64,000 nt of DNA from Meconema thalassinum (GCA_946902985.2 OX336391.1:300148775-300212774); one strand, 5' to 3'. Shown: positions 11,801-24,560, counted from the stretch's first letter. Notes: generated from the sequence alone by a model not told the origin. Numbers and translations: made by a program.

Positions 11801-12964
11801 TCCATTGCCAACATTGATATATATCAAAATGTATTCTTTTCCTATCTGGACGTATATTTCAGCACCTAGCGAAAGGCGCAGTTATGTTTGAGTTATATTC
11901 ATCAATAATCAATAACTCGTCGCAGAACACACTGTTCATTTACGTGTAATAAAGGCTACATTCACATGGCTTTTTACTTTTTATGTTGCCAGACTTGGCA
12001 GTACAATCCATAGCCTAAGGCGGTGTTCTCTCTCGGAAATTCTATAACCAAAAGTGACAAATCTCTTATACTTACATGATCCTTGTATTAGATCAGGATT
12101 ATTGCGTAAGATCATTATTCAAATTTTGGCTTCGATCACATGATTAGGACACAAGAAATACACACATAATTTGAAAATTTCGCACAGCCGCCATCTTGAG
12201 ATTATGAAAACAATTTAACTTAATTAGATGTCAGTGCATTATAAAGTGTATAAGTATTTCCTGTACCATCTTTCACTGCGCTCGGATGGTTAAATCGCGA
12301 GAAAAGTCTATTTAAATGTTTCAACTTTGCTTAGTCGCAATGTTGGTTAAGTAGTTGACAGGTTTTTGAAAGTCACATAGGTGAACTTTTAGTAGTGTCC
12401 TTTATCACCGTGCAAAATTTCAGTGTGATATCTGTAATAGTTTCGGAGATAGAATGCCGGTGAAACATTTCGCACAGCTGCCATGTTGGATTGGTGAAAC
12501 TTAATGAAATTTGGAGGACACGGTTGGGGTCGGACGAAATAGTACTACGACCTTACAGAGTTTCATTGAAATCGCTCTAGCCGTTTAGATTTTATTAGGG
12601 ACACACACACGCACAAAAGGTGATCTCATAAGCATTTTTTTGTTCATAAATGAAAATAGGTTAAAATGATATGTCATAAACATCCCGGTCCTAGTAATGA
12701 TATTCAATAAGTTCAGCTTGTATTCTAAACTATCCGCAAATTTACTCCAAACATAATCCGCAGCTTATCCGCACAGCCATGCAAACTATATCCGCAAGGT
12801 GAAAATATTTGCAGATATCCGCATCCGCAGAGGGCTTCACGCATGACATCTTCATACTTTACTCTGAATTATCATCACAATATTGATAAACGCACTTTTC
12901 AATTAAAGTTACACCCAAATGCACAGGGCTATATGACCGCGATGTCGTGTTGTTGTTTGAGTCT

Positions 12965-15200
12965 TCAGTCTTTTGACTGGTTTGATGCAGCTCTCCATGC
13001 CTCCCTGTCCTGAGCTAATCGTTTCATCTGTACATAGCTACCACACCCTACATCCGAGGCAATCTGTTTAACATATTCTAACCTTGGTCTACCCCTACAG
13101 TTCTTGTCCTCGACCCTTCCTTCCATAACTAAGCTTGCTATTCCTGGGTGTCTTAGTATGTGTCCTACCAACCTATCTCTTCTCTTCATTAGCAGTCGCC
13201 AGAAACATCTCTCCCCTCCCACTCGTCTTAATACCTCTTTGTTTGTAACCCTATCTACCCATCTGATCTTCATCATTCTCCTGTAACACCACATTTCAAA
13301 TGCTTCAATTCTCCTCTTTTCTGCTGCACCAATAGTCCAAGTTTCACTACCATAGAGCGCCACGCTACAGACAAAGGCTTTCAAAAATGACTTCCTAATA
13401 CCTAAATCTATATTCGATGTCAGCAGATTCCTTTTTTGTAGAAATGCTTTTCTTGCCTGAGCCAACCTACCTTTTATATCCTCTTTGCTTCGTCCATCAC
13501 TGGTTATTCTGCTTCCTAAGTAACAGAAGTCTCCTACTTCCTTCAGCTTTTCACCTGCCAATTTGATCTCCATAGAGGTTTCTGATTTATTTCGGCTGCA
13601 TTCCAGTATTTTTGTTTTACATTTATTAATTTTCGTCATGAATTCTTTCCGTAAGACGGAGTCCATACCATTCAAAAACTCATTCAAATCCTCAGGCTTG
13701 TCGGCCAAGATGACGATGTCATCAGCAATTCTCAGAGTTGAAATTATTTCTCCTTGAATCTTCACTCCCACTTTAAATTTTTCTCTAATTTCCTTCATTG
13801 CTTGTTCAATGTAAAGATTGAAAAGTATGGGTGATAAGTTGCAGCCTTGCCTTACACCTTTCTGAATACCAGCTTCTCTCTCATGTCCTTCAACTCGAAT
13901 GACTGCTGTCTGGTTTCTGTATAGATTGTATATCACCCTCCTATCCCTGTACTTTATTCCAATCGATTTCAAAATGTCAAATAATTTAGTCCAATCAACG
14001 TTATCAAAAGCCTTTTCTAGGTCTACAAAAGCCATGAACGTTCTCTTATCTTTCCTTATTCTACCTTCCAAAATCAGCCTAAGACTTAGTACAGCTTCCC
14101 TTGTTCCTACATTTCTCCTGAAACCAAACTGGTCTTCACTCAACTCCTCTTGTAAATTATTCTAGACAGGATCTTTGAAGCATGAGTAATCAAGCTGATT
14201 GTACGGTAATCTTCACATCTGTCAGCTCCCACTTTCTTTGGTATAGGGATGATTACATTCTTCTTGAAATCAGGGGGTACCTCACCTGTCTCATAAATCC
14301 TACACACCAAGTGAAATAACCTGATCAGACCTTCATCTCCTATGCAGCGTAGCAACTCAATCGGTATATCATCTATGCCTGGTGCTTTGTTCCTGCTTAA
14401 GTTTTCCAAAGCTCTATCAAATTCTGATCTCAATATTATATCTCCTTTCGCATCCTCATCAATTTCCTCCTCCCTTTCCATTACATGATTCTCAATCTCC
14501 TTTCCCTTATACAAACTCTCTATGTAAGCTTTCCATCTCTCAACCTTTTCTTCCCTATCTGTTAAGAGGCTTTCCATTTGTGTCTAATATTACAGCACTT
14601 AGTCTTCTTTTCCCCAAAAGTATTCTTAATCCTTCGATAAGCTGTGTCTACTTTTCCTAATTTCAGACAATTTTCTATACCAGCACATTTCTCTTTCAAC
14701 CATTCTTCTTTCGCTTCCTTGCACTTCTTGTTAACCTCATTTCTCAGACGTCTGTATTCTGCTTTCCCCTTTTCATCTCTTACATTCTTGTGCTTCCGCC
14801 TTTCATCCATCAATTCGAGTATATCCTGAGTAATCCACGGTTTTCTACCTATTCTCTCTTTCCTACCAATGTTTTCTTCTGCGGATTTTGTTATTTCATT
14901 CTTCAAAAGTGCCCATTCGTCTGCACTTGAAGTTTGTTGAGGGTTTTTCATTAGACCTTCCTTTATACTCTTCTTGAATCTTTCGTTTACATCCTTCTCT
15001 TTCAGTCTGTCTATTGCCCACCTTTTTGGCTTTTGACTTTTCTTCAGTTTCTTCAACTTTAATCTGCATTTCATTACAACCAGATTGTCAGAGTTTATGT
15101 CAGCACCAGGATATGTTTTGCAATCCAAAATCTGGTTTCGAAACCCCTGCTTGACCATAATGAAGTCGATTTGGTAACGCCCTGTATCTCCTGGTCTCAT
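12965..15200 (-). pseudogene. RTE reverse transcriptase, three frameshifted pieces
   Basis: The pieces are 15200-14562 (linker, SDNLVVMKCRLKLKKLKK), 14577-14140 (fingers, KAPGIDDIPIELLRC) and 14143-12965 (palm and C-terminus, 392 residues). The palm shows FMAFVDLEKAFDNVDW, QGCNLSPILFNLYIEQ and IADDIVILAD. The last is the YADD box with Tyr changed to Ile; both Asp remain. The C-terminus has GSETWT, LVGHILRHPG and GRPRLEYVKQIASDVGC, typical of RTE-clade LINEs. It copies LINE RNA at the nicked target. Comparison with the + copy at 26.4-28.4 kb places a frameshift near 14580 (one extra base) and another near 14140. Confidence 0.85.
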
Positions 15201-15225
15201 CCATGTGTATATTCTTCTATTGTGG

Positions 15226-15906
15226 TTATTGAATAGCTATGACCAACTCATGCTCAGTGCAGAATTCTACCAGCCTGCTTCCTCGAACATTCCTTTCACC
15301 TAATCCGAAATCTCCTACTATCTTCCCTTCTCTCCCTTTTCCTACCACAGCATTCCAATCTCCCATTACTCTAACATTTTCATCACCCTTGATATACCTC
15401 AGAATTTCGTCTATTTCTTCGTAGACCTTTTCAACATCCTCCTCATCAGCTTGACTGGTAGGCATATAGACTTGTACCACTGTGGTGCAGGTAGGTTTAG
15501 TATTTATTTTTGCTACACTAATCCGTTCGCTATATTGCTCATAATATTCCACCCGCTGTCCAAGTTTCCTACTCAATATGAGGCCAACCCCTGCTTGGCC
15601 ATTGTTTGATTTAGTGCTAATGACCCTATAGTCTCCTGACCAAAAGTCCTGTTCTTCCTGCCAGCGCATTTCACTAATCCCAACCAAATCCAACCTCAAT
15701 CTATCCATTTCCCTTTCTAAGTTTTCTAACCTTCCATTTCCTAGCAGACTTCTAACATTCCACGCTCCGATCCGTAGAATGTCAGATTTCCTCTTTGTCA
15801 CTTCTGTGATGTTAACCCCCTCTCGAGTAGTCCCCACCCGGAGATCCGAACGGGGGACTAGTTTACCTCCGGATTGAAATTTTACAAGGGAGGAGGCCAT
15901 CATCAC
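15226..15906 (-). pseudogene. RTE endonuclease (APE-like) domain
   Basis: The 226-residue frame contains IGAWNVRSLLGNGRLENLER (N-terminal strand with Asn), LVGISEMRWQEE (catalytic Glu region), VQVYMPTSQADEEDVEKVYE and VMGDWNAVVGKG (D-x-N). These are the signature blocks of exonuclease-endonuclease-phosphatase enzymes in non-LTR retrotransposons, which nick the target DNA. The frame breaks after ELVIAIQ. The second RTE copy (26463-26500) carries about eight extra bases here, so this copy has a small deletion that shifts the frame before the MRPGDTGRYQIDFIM block. The Met start at 15906 is approximate. Confidence 0.85.
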
Positions 15907-16058
15907 ATGTATTTATGCATAGAGAGGTGCATATCCTCGGGAATAGCATACGGCTGTAGTTTCCCGTTGCTTTCAGCCGTGCAGCAGGACGCAGTGTAGC
16001 CATTATTTGGCTTATATTATCAATATCTTAACCGTCTATAAGACTAGTAAAGAATAGT

Positions 16059-16560
16059 TTATTCTGAAAGGCTGCTACTCCCTTTCAGAATAAGTAAAGA
16101 GCAATTCTACTAACAGAAATACTAACCTTCTACCGTACTAACAATTAAATACCAAAATTCTACTAACGAAAAAATACTAAAGTTCCACCAACAACAAATA
16201 CTACCACTAAAACAGTCTGTCACCAGGCACACTCACATGCACCCTCACACATCACAGTCTACTGAAACAATGAACTATAACTAATAAACAATGCAACTGC
16301 TACCAGACACACACACACACCACAGTCTAATAGAACAATGACATATATCTAATAGACCAACTAACTACCTACTTACAACTACAACTAACTTCATACTTAC
16401 TGTAATGTTATTTGAATTGACAATATTTACAAAATGCAATTTAGATAGAAAATACTTACAAAATGTAATTTAGATTCAAAAAAGCAACTAACCTTCTACT
16501 AACAATTAAATACCAAAATTCTACTAACGAAAAACTATTAAAGTTCCAACAACAAGTACT
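16059..16560 (-). repeat. RTE 5' leader with two repeat units and a hairpin
   Basis: Segments 16118-16200 and 16484-16560 are direct copies (ATTAAATACCAAAATTCTAC, then CTAACGAAAAA and AAAGTTCCA). TTATTCTGAAAGG (16059-16071) pairs with CCTTTCAGAATAA (16081-16093) to form a 13-bp hairpin with a 9-nt loop. Because the 3' TSD repeat is found again at 16561, these repeats lie inside the element. They may be its promoter-bearing 5' UTR (inference). Confidence 0.55.
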
Positions 16561-16570
16561 GCGATGTCGT

Positions 16571-18052
16571 AAAGCCCCTAAATTAATCGACAAACAGTAT
16601 TCAATTAAGAAGAAACCTGTGCTCAAAGTTCTCCACACAGTATGTCCGTGCACGTCGGATTCAAGACATATTGTGTATTCATCAGAATACACGGTTAGTT
16701 AGAGTTAGCTCTTGCTGCTCTTTGCTTTTTCTCTTTCTTTAGTTTCTCTTATTTCCTTCGCAGACACCAACAGGGACCCCTTATTTAGTATTTCCCACTT
16801 TCTTCGAATGTATATTAAAATGCATATAAGTTTGTTTCAGTTATGTATTCCTTGGAAAGTAACGGCGCTCTACGCAGTAACGTGCCGAAGTTTTTGGATT
16901 AATCGATTTCAAGAGGACTTACAAACCATTCCAGCAGACGTCGCTGTCGTCAACTATCATCTCCTTGAAGACCCTACTCCATGAAGAAAATTACATTTGT
17001 AAAGGGTTTATATTGCTCAGATGTTACCTACCCTGTTTTATGTTCCTTTGTCACTCCCCTTCGTCTTCTCGCTCTCCGTGTGTTCAAATTCTTCTTTCAC
17101 TTCTTGGGGAGCAGTTCAGACCTCTCTCAAAGGTTCTCCTCCTCTTCAAATGAGGTGATTCAAACGGACGCCACGTCTGAATTTTGAGTGTAACGGTCGC
17201 AGGAGGCTACAAACTTCAATCATCATGCAAGTTAAGTAACTACCTACATTGTTTTTAAACCATTTTAGAAGGGTTTAAACAACATTTTGAATGCTTTTAA
17301 TAAAAGTTATAGGCAGTGTTGGGATGTCCGCAAAATTGAGTAATAACTGCCCCTCGTGGGAACCGTCATTCTTCGCCAACCAGGCTTGTTACTAAAGTTA
17401 TGAAATTCAGCATTTCTTGAACTAACTAAGGGAATACTTTTCCAGCAGCGAGGGATTTCTGTTAAATTCATATCTGTCTAAAACTTGACTTGTCTTCCTC
17501 CGTGAGATGTTTACTTGCTCCATTAAACTGTCACTACAGCACTAGAACTTTCCATTCAAAATAAACTCTAAACCGTCAAAATTACTGCAACCTTTAAGTT
17601 AAAGTGTATTCATAAACTGCAATATCAAGACTACATACCGCTAAAACCTGTCAAAGAGCGACTTAATGAACCTATACATACTGTAATAGTGAAATCTTAC
17701 AATCTATCAACAAACTCGAGTGCTACCTACAGTGTCCGTTCAACAATCTACCGCGTCGCAATTCGTTCGTATTAATAAAATTGGCCAGTACTCAAATCCC
17801 ATGTTTCCTACACTCCCAAATCCCTTTACTAACAATTAGAGTACCGGTATAATTAAATTAGTTAGTTTTCTACGAGGCCTTGTCAAAACATACGCGCCCT
17901 CCCAAACTTTGCTCCATTTTCCATTTATTCACTCTGCTTCAATAACCGCGGTTATAATCCACATTTTAATAAGTATTTTTTCCTGTTTCAACCAGGAAGT
18001 TCTAATTTTCAAATTGTTAAATAATTATCTAATTTGTGTGATCCAGGTGTCG
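16571..18052. other. Intergenic DNA, no gene recognised
   Basis: Short open frames near 16712-17187 and 17909-18103 show no domain I know and no codon pattern suggesting a gene. No element ends were found. Confidence 0.4.
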
Positions 18053-18056
18053 TTAA

Positions 18057-18686
18057 CGCTGGAGAGGGCGCGTCACGGTCTTTTCGACCGGGTGCAGAGA
18101 TAAATGTTTATATTTCTTAACGTAGTGGGCCGTTAGTTTCCATCCCCTCAGTACCTTACATTGGACTCGTCCACTGTCAATGAGCGTAAACAGTTCACCC
18201 CTCCCGCTCCTCAGTTTCAGCCAGAATGCATTGATAACCGACCCGGTCTAAACCTTCTGGCGCGCCCCATGACGTATGCGTGTTTTTGAGTTAAGTTTTA
18301 CTTTTATTTTTCAGTTAATCTAGTGGGAAAGTTTCCATCCCCTCAGTACCTTACATTGGACTCGTCCACTGTCGGTGTGCGTAACAGTTCACCCCTCCCG
18401 CTCCTTAGTTTCAGCCACAGTGCATTGTTTAACGGACCCGGTCTAAACCTTCTGGCGCGCCCCATGACGTATGCGTGTTTATGAGTTAAGTTTTACTTTT
18501 ATTTTTCAGTTAATCTTTTATTGTTTAAGTGACTTTGAGCATTATTTATAAGTTGGTTCATTATTATTTACTTGTTTCGTAACAATAAAAATAGTTTTTG
18601 CGTCATTTGTGTTATTTTTTCGTGACCCGGTCGAAAACACCGTGCGCGCCTCCTCACGTGATTATTCCTTCGCGCCCTCTCCAGGG
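18057..18686. mobile_element. TTAA-flanked MITE (piggyBac type), 630 bp
   Basis: TTAA occurs at 18053-18056 and 18687-18690. Just inside are inverted ends: left CGCTGGAGAGGGCGCG, right (reverse complement) CCCTGGAGAGGGCGCG. The motif TTTTCGACCGGGT also recurs in inverted form near both ends. TTAA duplication with CCCT-type ends is characteristic of piggyBac (Kolobok also uses TTAA). No transposase is present. The interior is mostly a doubled 195-bp unit (18125-18515), so the element grew by internal tandem duplication. Confidence 0.75.
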
Positions 18687-18690
18687 TTAA

Positions 18691-20730
18691 TGCGACCTGT
18701 CCCATTTGAATGTGGCATTTCTTAAACTCTGCTTAAATAAAAGGGGTTATAGAAACCTCTCATTAATCTCTTTTTTTCTTCTGCTTTGCCCAGGAATTTA
18801 TAGCCTTTTCGCTTATAAAAAAAGGGCATTCTTTAAGTATTTGGTGTTCTTATTTACCAATACAACAAATATTAAACCAAAATTGTAATTCTTTTACTAT
18901 TATCATTATAGTCTGTAAACTTCTTAATTGCATGCACATTTCGAAAACCCTTGTAAAGTTTTTTAGTGCTTGTAACAGGTTCGAAACCTTGAAATTGTTT
19001 AACATTATTTGTTAATTGTAAACCTCTTTATTATTATAGGTCTGAGACCTTCAATTTTTATAATACAGAAAAGTTGTTCTTAAGCTCAAAATAAGATCCG
19101 AGATCTAAAATTGTTAATATTTTTTCAATTCAATTACTGTACTTTGTTAAATAAAATCTCTATTATTTGTTTTCTACTTCTATTGCTAGAAAAACGGTTA
19201 GGCAGGACCCTCTCTTCCTTAATTTTTCTCCTGAACTATTCTATATTCAAAGAAAAAGGCAAATCACTGAATGATAAGCTTTAAAAACCCAACACTTGTT
19301 GCGTTTAAAACAAAACTTCTATTAACAACATTTACTACGTTTTTCTAACTATCATAGCTAATTCTAGTAAATTATTAAGGCAAGTATAGCTCGCTCCGCC
19401 AGCTTCCTACTTGTGGAGATTTTCTCTCTGGCTTGTAATTTACTGTCTAAGATTGTGGTTTTGTTCACGTTAGGTTAGAGATTTTCATCCTTTCTAAACT
19501 GTTAGTCGGCACGTTGCTGGGTAAAAGTTTAGCCTGCTTTAAATGCAACAACTGGTACTTTCTGAAAATTTCTAATAATAATAATAATAATACCATTGCT
19601 AAAAGCACTGGAGTCACTTTATATCTGCCCACTCTGAGGGCATTTGGCCTTTCCGTTGGAGATCCGACAGTGTCGGGAAATAAAATTATTCCGGCCAATT
19701 TAAGTATTTCTAGCATTTTAGAATGCTTCACAAAATCTCACCCTTTTGAAGGGAAAGTACATACATCCTTTCCATTTGACATGCATTGCCTTGCCAGAGC
19801 ATCACCCTTCCCCATAGTACCCAAATACCTGCTCAGGAGGGACCCCCATAGTACCCAATACCTGCTCGGGAGGGAAAGAGCACGTAGCGATAGCCTGCAG
19901 ATAACCGTAGCTCACGCCGCTCTCCGCGTTAGCTGTGCTCAGGCCCCCGCTTGGTCTAGTTACTTCATCACTGTTTCTTTCTTATTTCAATTTGGATTCT
20001 CTTCCTCTTTGCCTACGATCGTTTCTACTCCTAAACCTTTCTCCTTTTCTTTCAATCATATTTCCTCAGGTAGTGTTTAGCTCCGGATTACCAACATATA
20101 AAGATCATCTTCCAGACACAACAATATGCACAGTTTCTTTGTTGGTATTAGGGGCAGATGACCTCGATGTTCTGCCACTTCAAAACTAGTATACCAAATA
20201 CTGAAATATTATCAACAACGGCCTTGTAACATCATGTTCATCAACCCCACGATCTCAGAAGTTCGTGGAATTTAAATAATAAGACTGTATTATTGAGATC
20301 GCAGTGTAGCCTATATTTGGGAAAGAGATGGAAGTGGTCTGTTCCGACACTCACCTGCAATTGAAGTGTGGAAACACGAAACCCCACTTCCTAGGACAGT
20401 TGTGAAAGAGCTACAAACCCTCTTGTCTACTCAGTGTCCTCACGGAGCAGACTGACCCTTTCCAAACAATATACACAAGAATTTAAATCCTTCCTGTCAG
20501 TGTCAAGTATAACCACTATAGCAATGCGCGCTTAAGACGGTTACAAACTACAGAGATGCCCTATTCATCAAACTTCTAGAGCCAAATGTTGAGTCGGATG
20601 AGGGCTCCGCAAGGAAGATAGAGGGAAGATAGAGGTGGACATCTGAAGAACCTTGGGCCTCGGCGAACAGGAGCCGATTACTGTCTAAAAGCACAAACCT
20701 GCCGGTCATTCGTTTTTTTTTAATACAAGA
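18691..20730. other. Intergenic DNA with small repeats
   Basis: No gene is recognised. A short direct duplication, CCCATAGTACCC(A)AATACC, lies at 19814-19862. An orphan SINE 3' tail (GGGGCAGATGACCTCGATGT) lies at 20150-20190. An (AAT)n run occurs near 19575. Open frames such as 19514-20080 (+) show no known domain. Confidence 0.4.
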
Positions 20731-23700
20731 CAAGCTGTACCCGGCATGCGTTGCAATGCCAATCAAAGAAAGTGTTGGCGTTGAAATTCTGTTTCTTGAA
20801 GTGCTTTTGGATACACAACATGTTAACTGCCTCTAAGCTATCGTAAAATGGATTTTCTAATTTAGAACCATTCGTGGAAGCGTGCACAACAACTTTCAAA
20901 AGTTTCATCGCTGTCACTCATTTGTTGAATCTACTCGTACGCTACCTGTTGTGAAATGGATTTACTAAGTTGAAACCCATCCCTGGCGTGTACACAATAA
21001 CTCATCAATGATTCATCGCAATCGGATGAATTGTATATGCACGTATACGGGGTTTTGTTTAAACGATTCGTGCGCTGTCACTCATTTGTTGAATCTACTC
21101 GTGCGCTACCTATTGAGAAATGTATTACTAAGTCGAAGCCATTACCTGGCGTGTACACAATAACTCATCAAGGTTTCATCGCAATCGAAGAATGTTATAT
21201 GAACGCAATAGGGGATTTTGTTGAAACCCTTCGCGCGTCGTCACCCATTTGTTGCATCTACTCTTGCGCTACTTATTGTGAAATGGATTTACTAAGTCCC
21301 CTTCCCTGGCGGGTACACAATAACTGATCAATGTTTCATCGAAATCGGATGAATAGTATATGCACGCATACCTGATTTTGTTTAAACGATTCGCGCTCCG
21401 TCACTCATTTGTTGAATCTACTCGTGCGCTACCTACTGTAAAATGTATTTACTAAGTTAGAAACCGTCACGTAAGTGTCCACAACATCTCACCCAAGTTT
21501 CATCGCTATCGGACTAATGGGATATGAAGACATAGGGGACTGTGTTGGCGTTGAAATTCTGTTTCTTGAAGTGCTTTTGGATACACAACATGTTTTTCAA
21601 TTTCCGTTAACTGCCCCTATGCTATCGTAAAATGGATTTTTTAATTTAGAATCAATCGTGGGAGCGTGCACAACAACTTTCAAAAGTTTCATCGCAATCG
21701 GATGAATGGTATATGAACGTATACGGGATTTAGTTTGAACGATTCGTGCGCTGTCACTCATTTGTTGATTCTACTCGTACGCTACCTATTGAGAAATGAA
21801 TTTGCTAAGTCGAAACCCTACCCTGGCGTGTACACAATAACTCATCAAGGTTTCATCACAATCGAAGAAGCTTATATGAACCCAATATGGGATTTTGTTG
21901 AAACGCTTCGCGCGTCGGCACCCATTTGTTGCATCTACTCTTGCGCTACTTATTGTGAAATGGATTTACTAAGTCGAAACCCTTCCCTGGCGTGTACACA
22001 ATAACTGATCAATGTTTCATCGCAATCGGATGAATAGTATATGAACGCATACCTGATTTTGTTTAAACGATTCGCGCTCCGTCACTCATTTGTTGAATCT
22101 ACTCGTGCGCTACCTACTGTAAAATGTATTTACCAAGTTAGAAACCGTCACGTAAGTGTCCACAACATCTCACCCAAGTTTCATCGCTATCGGACTAATG
22201 GGATATGAAGACATAGGGGAGTGTATTGAAACGCTCCGCGTGTCGTCGTTCATTTGTCGAATCTACTCGTGTGCTACCTACTGTGAAATATATTTAATAA
22301 GCCAGAAACCTTCCTTGGAGTGTCCACCATATTTCACCCAAGTTTCACCGCTAACGGCAGAATGGTATATGACCTTATACGGGACTTTGTTGAAACGCTT
22401 CGCGCGTCGTCCCTCATTTGTTGAATCTACTTGTGCGCTGCCTGTTGTATAGTGGATTTACTAAGCCAGAAACCTTCCATGAAGTGTACACAACATCTCA
22501 CCCAAGTTTCATAGCTATCGGACGAATGGTATATGAATGCAGACGGGACATGGTTGAAACGCTTCGCGTGTCGTCGCTCATTTGTTGATTCTACTTGCGC
22601 TACTTATTGTAATATGGATGTACTCAGCCAGAAACCTTCCCTGGAGTGTACACAACATCTCACCCAAGTTTCATCGCAATCGGATGAATGGTATGTGAAC
22701 GTATACGGGTCGTTGTCGAAACGCTTCGCGCGTAGTCACTCATGTGTTGAATCTAAACGTGCGCTTCGTATTGTAAAATGGATTAACTAAGCCAGAAACC
22801 TTTCCTGTAGTGTACACAACAATTCACCAAACATTTATCACTGTCAGACGAATTGTATATGACCTTATACGGGACTTTGTTGAAACGCTTCGCGTGTCAT
22901 CGCTCATTTGTTGAATCTACTGCTGCGCTACCTATTGTAAAATGGATGTACTAAGCCGGAAACCTTCCCTGGAGTGTACACAACAGCTCACCCAAGTTTC
23001 ATCGCTATCGGATGAATGGTATATGACCTTATATGGGACTTTGATGAAAAACTTCGCGCGTCGTCGCTCATTTGTTGATTCTGCTCCTGCTCTTCCTATT
23101 TTTAAAGGGATTTACTAAGCCAGAAACCTTCCCTGGAGTGCACACATCTCAGCCTAGTTCCATCGCTATCGGACGAATGGTATATGAACGCATACGTGAC
23201 TTTGATGAAATGCTTCACGCGTCGTAGCTCATTTGTTGAAACTACTCGTGCGCTGCCTATTGTAAAGTGGATTTAATAAGCCAGAAAATTTCCCTGAAGT
23301 GTACACAACATTTTACGAAAGTTTCATAGCTATCGGACGAATGGTATATGAATGCATACGGGACTTTTTTGAAACTGACTTTTTTGAAATGCTTCGCGCG
23401 TCGTAGCTCATTTGTTGAATCTACTCGTGCGCTGCCTATTGTAAAGTGGATTTACTAAGCCAGAAAATTTCCCTGAAGTGTACACAACATTTTACGCAAG
23501 TTTCATAGCTATCGGACGAAAGGTATATGAATGCATACGGGACATTTTTGTAACACTTTGCGTGTCGTCGCTCATTTGTTGAATCTACTCGTGCGCTATC
23601 TACTGTGAAATGTACTCACTAATTTAGAAACCTTCACGTAAGTGTATACAACATCTCACCCAAGTTTCATCGCTATCGGACGAATGGTATATGAACACAT

Positions 23701-23923
23701 ACGGGACTTGTTTGAAACGCTTCGCGCATCGTCACTCATTTGTTGAATCTACGCGTGCGCTACCTATTGTAAAATGGATTTACTAAGTCAGAAACCTTCC
23801 TTAGAGTGTACTCAACATCTCACCCAAGTTTCATCGCAATCGGTTGAGTGGTATATGAATGCATAGGAGACATACACACCCACAGACAAACTATCACGTA
23901 AGATTGATTTTTATATATATAGA
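20731..23923 (-). mobile_element. Helitron-like non-autonomous element carrying a ~163-bp minisatellite
   Basis: Read on the minus strand, the element begins TCTATATATATAAAAATC after a flanking A. It ends with a hairpin (GGCAT ... ATGCC) followed by GGGTACAGCTTG before a flanking T. A 5' TC, a 3' hairpin about 10 nt from a CT-ended terminus and A/T target insertion are Helitron hallmarks; the terminus is CTTG rather than canonical CTRR. Between lie about 18-19 units of ~163 bp, each with GTTTCATCGC(A/T)ATCGGA, GAATGGTATATGAA and CTCATTTGTTGAATCTACTC. Part of the array (20771-21540) is itself duplicated at 21543-22210. No Rep/helicase gene is present. Confidence 0.6.
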
Positions 23924-24560
23924 TGACGTTACTTTAAAAAAATCTGTATCATTGCGAGCGATGACAAAGTCACGCACTTCCTCCACAAGCCTAAGGGGTT
24001 ATTTTCATTATAAATAATTATAAATCACACAGATGGTACAGAATCGAAATTTAACAAGTAGTTCCGTGAAGAAATATAGGCTATAGCCTATTTTCATAAC
24101 TTATATTCTATTGGTCTTCTCCATTAAAAATTCTCCCGCCCATGAAAAGGATCATGTTGGATTGTTATGTACAGTATGTAGGCCATAGAGTTGTAGCATG
24201 GAATGTTAGAAGTCTGATAGGCAGTGGAAGGTTAGAAAACTTAGAAAGGGAAATGGATAGGTTGAGGTTGGATTTGCTTGGGATTAGAGAAATGCGTTGG
24301 CAGGAAGGTTAGGAATTTTGGTCAGGAGACTATAGGATCATTAGCACTAAATCAAATAATGGCCAAGCAGGGGTTGGTCTCATATTGACTAGGACTTGGA
24401 CAGCGGGTAGAGTAAGCTATTATGAGCAAGGCCAATATATAGTGAACGGATTACTGTAGCAAAAATCAATACAAAACCAAAGTGCACCACAGTGGTACAA
24501 CTCTATATGCCCACCAGTCAAGCTGATGATGAAGATGTTGAAAAGGTCTAGGAAGAAATA

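Larger units (their letters stand above)
9300..12850. repeat. Diverged direct-repeat region with ATCCGC-rich edges
   Basis: Two ~400-bp direct repeats, 10370-10790 and 12085-12480, share CATGATTAGGACACAAG, TCGCACAGCCGCCA and TTGAAAGTC/CTGAAAGTC blocks. A third partial copy (9690-9850) and a fragment near 24090-24195 share TAGGCC(A/T)TAGAGTTATGTACTA. GTTATCCGCATCCGCAC near 9350 and GATATCCGCATCCGCAGAGG near 12815 sit at opposite edges in the pattern of subterminal repeats of a DNA transposon, but I could not fix a TSD. No coding region except the THAP remnant. Confidence 0.5.
12949..16560 (-). mobile_element. RTE-clade LINE, essentially full length (3.6 kb)
   Basis: The minus strand encodes, in order, an apurinic-type endonuclease (15906-15226), a reverse transcriptase (about 15200-13500) and a C-terminal RGRPRLEY domain (to 12965). 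This is the EN-RT layout of RTE elements, whose usual length is about 3.2-3.6 kb. The perfect 10-bp direct repeat GCGATGTCGT at 12939-12948 and 16561-16570 marks the ends. The 3' end is AAAGACTGAAGACTCAAACA plus an AACAAC-type tail. The 5' leader (about 15907-16560) contains two repeat units. At least three frameshifts separate the coding pieces, so this copy is dead. Partial copies occur at 24195-28410 (+) and 40689-45990 (-). Confidence 0.85.

Noticed and set aside
9315..12835. One hAT element bounded by ATCCGC-rich ends
   Set aside because: The edges look similar, but no convincing 8-bp TSD or matching terminal bases were found, so only the repeats are annotated.
12965..15424. Several + strand open frames across the RTE (for example 13104-13286, 14382-14660)
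   Set aside because: They mirror the minus-strand RT and endonuclease reading, which carries the recognisable motifs.
20880..23860. Regular repeats that might be read as a CRISPR-like array
   Set aside because: Units are ~163 bp, diverged along their whole length and lack short constant repeats with unique spacers. The context is eukaryotic.
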